Assembly (NCBI GenBank): GCA_947069175.1
Contig: CAMTDV010000002.1
Coordinates: 4,567,054-4,631,053 of the forward strand
DNA length: 64,000 nucleotides
DNA from: Scalesia atractyloides
Taxonomy: Eukaryota; Streptophyta; Magnoliopsida; Asterales; Asteraceae
Direction: 5' to 3'
The translations under genes were made by a program, and so were the position numbers. Shown here in pieces: positions 60,431 to 64,000 of this stretch. Position 1 is the first letter of the stretch. Every line of letters begins with the position of its first letter. The notes beneath the pieces were generated by a model. It made no database searches and had not been told where the DNA came from. It saw only the letters and a program-made list of their open reading frames with translations.

Positions 60431-61560
60431 GGCAAACCGGCCCACCCGACTCCCCAACCGATCCCACGAACTCCAACTTAAAAGCTCTACAATCCTAAAT
60501 ACGGTGGTTAGGGTTTGTGTGTTGAATTGCAAGATCGAAGCTCGAAATATGGTGGTTAGGGTTTGTGTGTGTGTGGGGAGGGGGTTTCTTGTTCATAAAA
60601 GAGAGGAGGAAAGAAATGTATGTGTGTTTGTGCGTGGGGTTTAGGATGGTGGGTTAGGTTATGTTTATTTTTTTTAAAAACTCTAAGGGTACCTAAGGGC
60701 TTTAGAATGGGCTTTTGTCCATGGGTGCTTTACTAATTAAAACAACATTTTAACAATAATTCCTCATGGTTTTATTTGTCTAAAAATTGCCACAAAGTAA
60801 TAAAAAACGAAACCATTTAATTCGTGTAAAAGCATGTAATTTCACGAAAGTTTACGCACTTACAAATAATGCAAGCAGATACAAAAAAAGATATAATTTC
60901 ACATAATATATATGTATTTAATATTTTTGAAATTAATATTTCACTTGATCACCAACATTCGGGGACAGACTTGTGTGTGGTTCGGTAATTCACCTAATTA
61001 CCATTATGTGAGTGTTCGTGTAATAACTGACACACTTAATTAATCTTAATTAAGTGTAATGCAATAATAAACGTTCGTGATAGTGTGAAAGATAGCGTAA
61101 TTGTGTTAACGGAGTTACCTTAAAATTGTTGAATGTCACATCATCCCCTTGTTGCAAGGATTTTCGTTCCGAAAATTGATTGATGTCGCTAAAGAATAAG
61201 AAAAAAATTTCTGATTGCCACAGTCTAGCCTTAGGGTTGTAAATTGAGGTGTACTCTTATTATTAACTTTTACTTCTAATCGCATGTTTTTATAAGTTTT
61301 TTCGGATATACATATGTGTATATTGTTAATTTTTAATTATACACATTTATATACTATCAATTTTATACATATGTGTATATTATGAAACATATATGTACGT
61401 AACTTGTTTTTCAATTTTAAACATGTTTTACACATATGTACACTAGAAAAAAAGATGTTTTGAATCATAATGTTCCTTTATATACATATATGCACAATCA
61501 TTTATATATATTTGTATGTATATGTACATTATTAAATATAGATGTATAATGCTTATTTTC

Positions 61561-61630
<70 letters not shown>

Positions 61631-62410
61631 AAGATTGACAATATATACATGTGTATATATAAAAAAAATTCTAGATAAAAATTTTGTGTTTTTTACACTT
61701 TTTTTATTGTTTGATTATTAAATATGTGATCCGTAATTGTTTTCAAGGTTATTAATTAACTTATTGTGAGTGTATATGAATAAACTACATAATTGATTAA
61801 TATATCGTATTCATCAAAATTATCTAATATTACTATCCTATTTTCAAAATATGGAATTTCAAAACAAATCTAATTTTTGATGAATGATAAATTTTGATAT
61901 CTATAAGATTAATATAAGATAATATCATTATGTGTAAGCTGTCGGTTTATTTTTTGGATAAATTTTAATATACATAATATAAATTTTGATGTGTAATTTT
62001 TGACTAGTTAGTTAATTAGATAAATAAAGTCATTGATATAATCAATGTTTCAATGTAACTCTCATTATATTTAATTAGTCTCTTACACCAAAATACCCCT
62101 TTTCTTTTAAGATATCAACACAAAATGATTTTCTATTTATATAATTATTATCATCATTTGCAACCCTTGATAACAGGTTAATTCATTTTCTTCTCACTAA
62201 AAAGGTTTTTTTTAAAATACCATCCCCTAATTTTTATATAAACTGAATCACGTTAACCATTTAGTTTTTACATATTTGTATATTTGTTAAAAGAGGAATG
62301 TTTCACGCTTAATATTTCAAAGCGTATATGGTGACCGTTGTAATAAGCTTTAATACGTTTACGACCTATTCAATTTCCAGTCCCTTTACTTGAAAATTAC
62401 AAATATTGTG
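60431..62410. other. Stretch without recognised genes upstream of copy 8
   Basis: GGTGGTTAGGGTTTGTGTGT is repeated at about 60,503 and 60,550. AT-rich DNA with TACATATGTGTATA-type palindromic words lies at 61,300-61,650. No gene. Confidence 0.45.
61567..61628. repeat. (TA)n microsatellite, about 30 units
   Basis: An uninterrupted TA run. Confidence 0.98.
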
Positions 62411-62416
62411 AGTCAC

Positions 62417-62455
62417 AGTCAAACATGCGATGTCTGACTACTTTATGTATAAATA
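62417..62455 (+). promoter_or_regulatory. Core promoter of the peptide gene at 62582
   Basis: AGTCAA at 62417-62422 and TATAAATA at 62448-62455, 127 bp before the ATG. Confidence 0.68.
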
Positions 62456-62581
62456 GCCTTCTCTCCTTCATCCAAATAATTCATTAATTCTAGTAATTAA
62501 TCCTTTTGTCCCTTCATCAAGAAATTTCTTCACTCATTCTTTTTGTTCATTGCATATTTCCATTTAAGTCGCACAAGAAAC

Positions 62582-62875
62582 ATGAGACCAGAAACCAAAA
62601 GTATAGCCATAATAACAATGTTTGTACTTATATTCTTAAATTTCCAACAAAATGGAGCCTGTAGACTTCTTGGAGGAGAACTTAAAGAAACCTGGTTGAA
62701 GAGAGAAAATCTATTGTTATCATCTCTACCAAAAGGTCCAGTTCGGCCACCAGGAAACGGATGTGGTAACACGGGCAATGGTGGTAACCCTTGTGTCGGT
62801 TCCAGGAAAGTAGCGGGTGGCAATGGTGGTAGTGCCCCTCTGCTACCATTGACTCCTACTTCGATCAATCACTGA
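62582..62875 (+). CDS. Small secreted cysteine-pair peptide precursor, copy 8
   Basis: A 97-residue precursor of the MRPET group. Residues 1-26 form a signal peptide (core IAIITMFVLIFLNF, cleavage likely after NGA). C27 follows, then RLLGGELKETW and L-K-R (39-41). The module is ENLLLSSLPKGPVRPPGNGC, with C61/C71 and GNTGNGGNP between, then GSRKVAG. The tail is GNGGSAPLLPLTPTSINH in the ancestral frame. The upstream in-frame Met at 62543 would add 13 residues before the signal peptide and is not conserved, so 62582 is preferred. The signal peptide groups with copy 2, whereas the module equals copy 5, so different parts of the gene give different relationships. Confidence 0.84.
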   Translation: MRPETKSIAIITMFVLIFLNFQQNGACRLLGGELKETWLKRENLLLSSLPKGPVRPPGNGCGNTGNGGNPCVGSRKVAGGNGGSAPLLPLTPTSINH

Positions 62876-63114
62876 TATGCGCGCATAGATGTCCATGCAC
62901 ATATTATATAGGCTTAGCACTACTCTTTTTTTCCCAACAATTGGTTGCCAATTTTTCTTGTTCCATTCCATTCTTTAATTATTCATTATCTATTTCGTGT
63001 ATATTTAGGTCATTTTTTGTATTATTTTAACAATTTATAAAGTTATGCATGGTTCCAGACTTCGCATTCTTCATAAATAGTATGTGCGTGAAACTATATT
63101 TGTTAACTCTAATT

Positions 63115-63190
63115 TCACTTGCCCGTGTTTAAACCTGGTCTCTTACCAATGAGGCTTTGAGTCTTACCAATAGCTAGACTACAACCCATG
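63115..63190 (-). repeat. tRNA-like relic downstream of copy 8
   Basis: On the - strand TAGTCTAGCTATTGGTAAGA and CCAGGTTTAAACACGGG resemble A-box and B-box regions. It lies about 240 bp after the stop codon, a position like that of the relics after copies 1, 3 and 4. Confidence 0.45.
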
Positions 63191-63199
63191 TTTAAATTG

Positions 63200-64000
63200 T
63201 TGGAATATCAATTGTATCAAACCGAAAATTAATAATATGAAAATGCAGGATTTTTGAAGTGATCATAGTTTGACTCTTTTCTTTATTATGAACTGGACTA
63301 GAAAAAATAAAAAATTCAGCTTGACTTGTATATATATACTCTACAAAATAACCCAATCTTATTGTAATACAAAATCAACTACCCAAACCGATAAACATAC
63401 ACAAACTGATACATACTAAATTCAAACTTCAAACGAAACTTAAACACTTCAAACTCATAAAAAATTAACATATTTTTTATGCTTTTAATTTCAAATTCTT
63501 TTTATCTTTTCAAAATTATCACCATCATACATAACAATGCAAAACTACGTATATAGGTTGCATCGATTTTGTAGCTATAGTAGTTTTGCATTGTTACTAT
63601 ACAACTAGACACAACCTAGAGTTACATACCACTTCATTTATATTTCTTCTTTAGTATCTTCTTTATTTGTTTATTAATTTATATCATTTAGTTTGTTATA
63701 CAATTTCCACCGAATATAATTTTTAATTTCTATTGTCAATAATAATTTAGTGAATATTATACTTCTATAATATATGGATATCTTTTACATAGATAATTAG
63801 ATTAAAAAATTCCTTTAAAAAGACTAAAAAAACTCAAAGCAATCACAAGGTCGTTAAATCCATTAAATAACCATTACACTAGTTAGAAAAGAGTTTGAGA
63901 ATATATTATTGATACTCTACCGAATGTTAAAAGAATTTAATTGCGAACCCTAGTTGAAATGTTCTGATTCTACCAGTAGATGAAACTAAAAATTAAAATT
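63200..64000. other. AT-rich stretch without recognised genes; contains a hairpin
   Basis: The only structure noted is a perfect 17-bp inverted repeat, TAACAATGCAAAACTAC at 63532-63548 with its complement at 63580-63596, loop 31 nt. Confidence 0.6.

Overview
The window looks like nuclear DNA of a eudicot plant, probably a daisy-family (Asteraceae) species. It is AT-rich, packed with nested transposable elements, and carries a nuclear copy of plastid DNA (ndhF next to the 5' part of ycf1). The Asteraceae assignment is inferred from the repeat types and the plastid sequence and was not tested by alignment.

The only host genes I can support form a dispersed tandem family of very small secreted-peptide precursors of 90-98 codons. 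Six copies are intact on the + strand (7133, 21824, 34007, 37912, 45318, 62582). One + copy is killed by a single in-frame TGA (49932-50201), and one decayed copy lies on the - strand (52270-52555). Each intact precursor has an N-terminal signal peptide, an acidic spacer ending in a K-R pair, and then a conserved module containing GPV/TPV, a glycine-rich loop between two cysteines (C-x9-C) and a K-V-A motif. This architecture resembles the CTNIP/SCREW phytocytokines perceived by the receptor kinase HSL3/NUT; that link is an inference from motif layout. All + strand copies keep a TATA box with a TTGAC-type W-box core just upstream, as expected of immune- or stress-inducible genes.

Layout. Block A (1 to about 13,253) and block B (26,889 to about 37,419) are near-identical segmental duplicates. 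Each holds a decayed Ty3/gypsy gag-protease element read on the - strand (carrying a nested hAT-type MITE and a nested 3.1-kb solo LTR), one peptide gene with an identical protein, and a threefold tandem repeat of about 482 bp. Block A alone has a 2.77-kb plastid insertion, and block B preserves the matching empty site. Block C (about 37,600-39,690) is an older paralogue of the peptide-gene part and carries a Tourist-type MITE that A and B lack. From 13,254 to 26,660 there are transposon remnants (CACTA-like termini, a MULE-type MITE, a 5'-truncated LINE, copia remnants) around the second peptide gene. From 40 to 64 kb there are two SINEs, the peptide gene at 45.3 kb, a Harbinger/NAM-associated pseudogene, the two peptide pseudogenes, a CACTA relic, a 3.4-kb CACTA element inserted into a decayed LINE, and the last peptide gene at 62.6 kb.

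The peptide paralogues split into two groups. The MRPET group (21.8, 45.3, 49.9 and 62.6 kb) has a proline-rich tail. The MRQET group (7.1, 34.0 and 37.9 kb) lost one base just after the K-V-A motif, so its tail is read in another frame while the old tail codons can still be recognised. This suggests that selection acts on the cysteine module and not on the tail.
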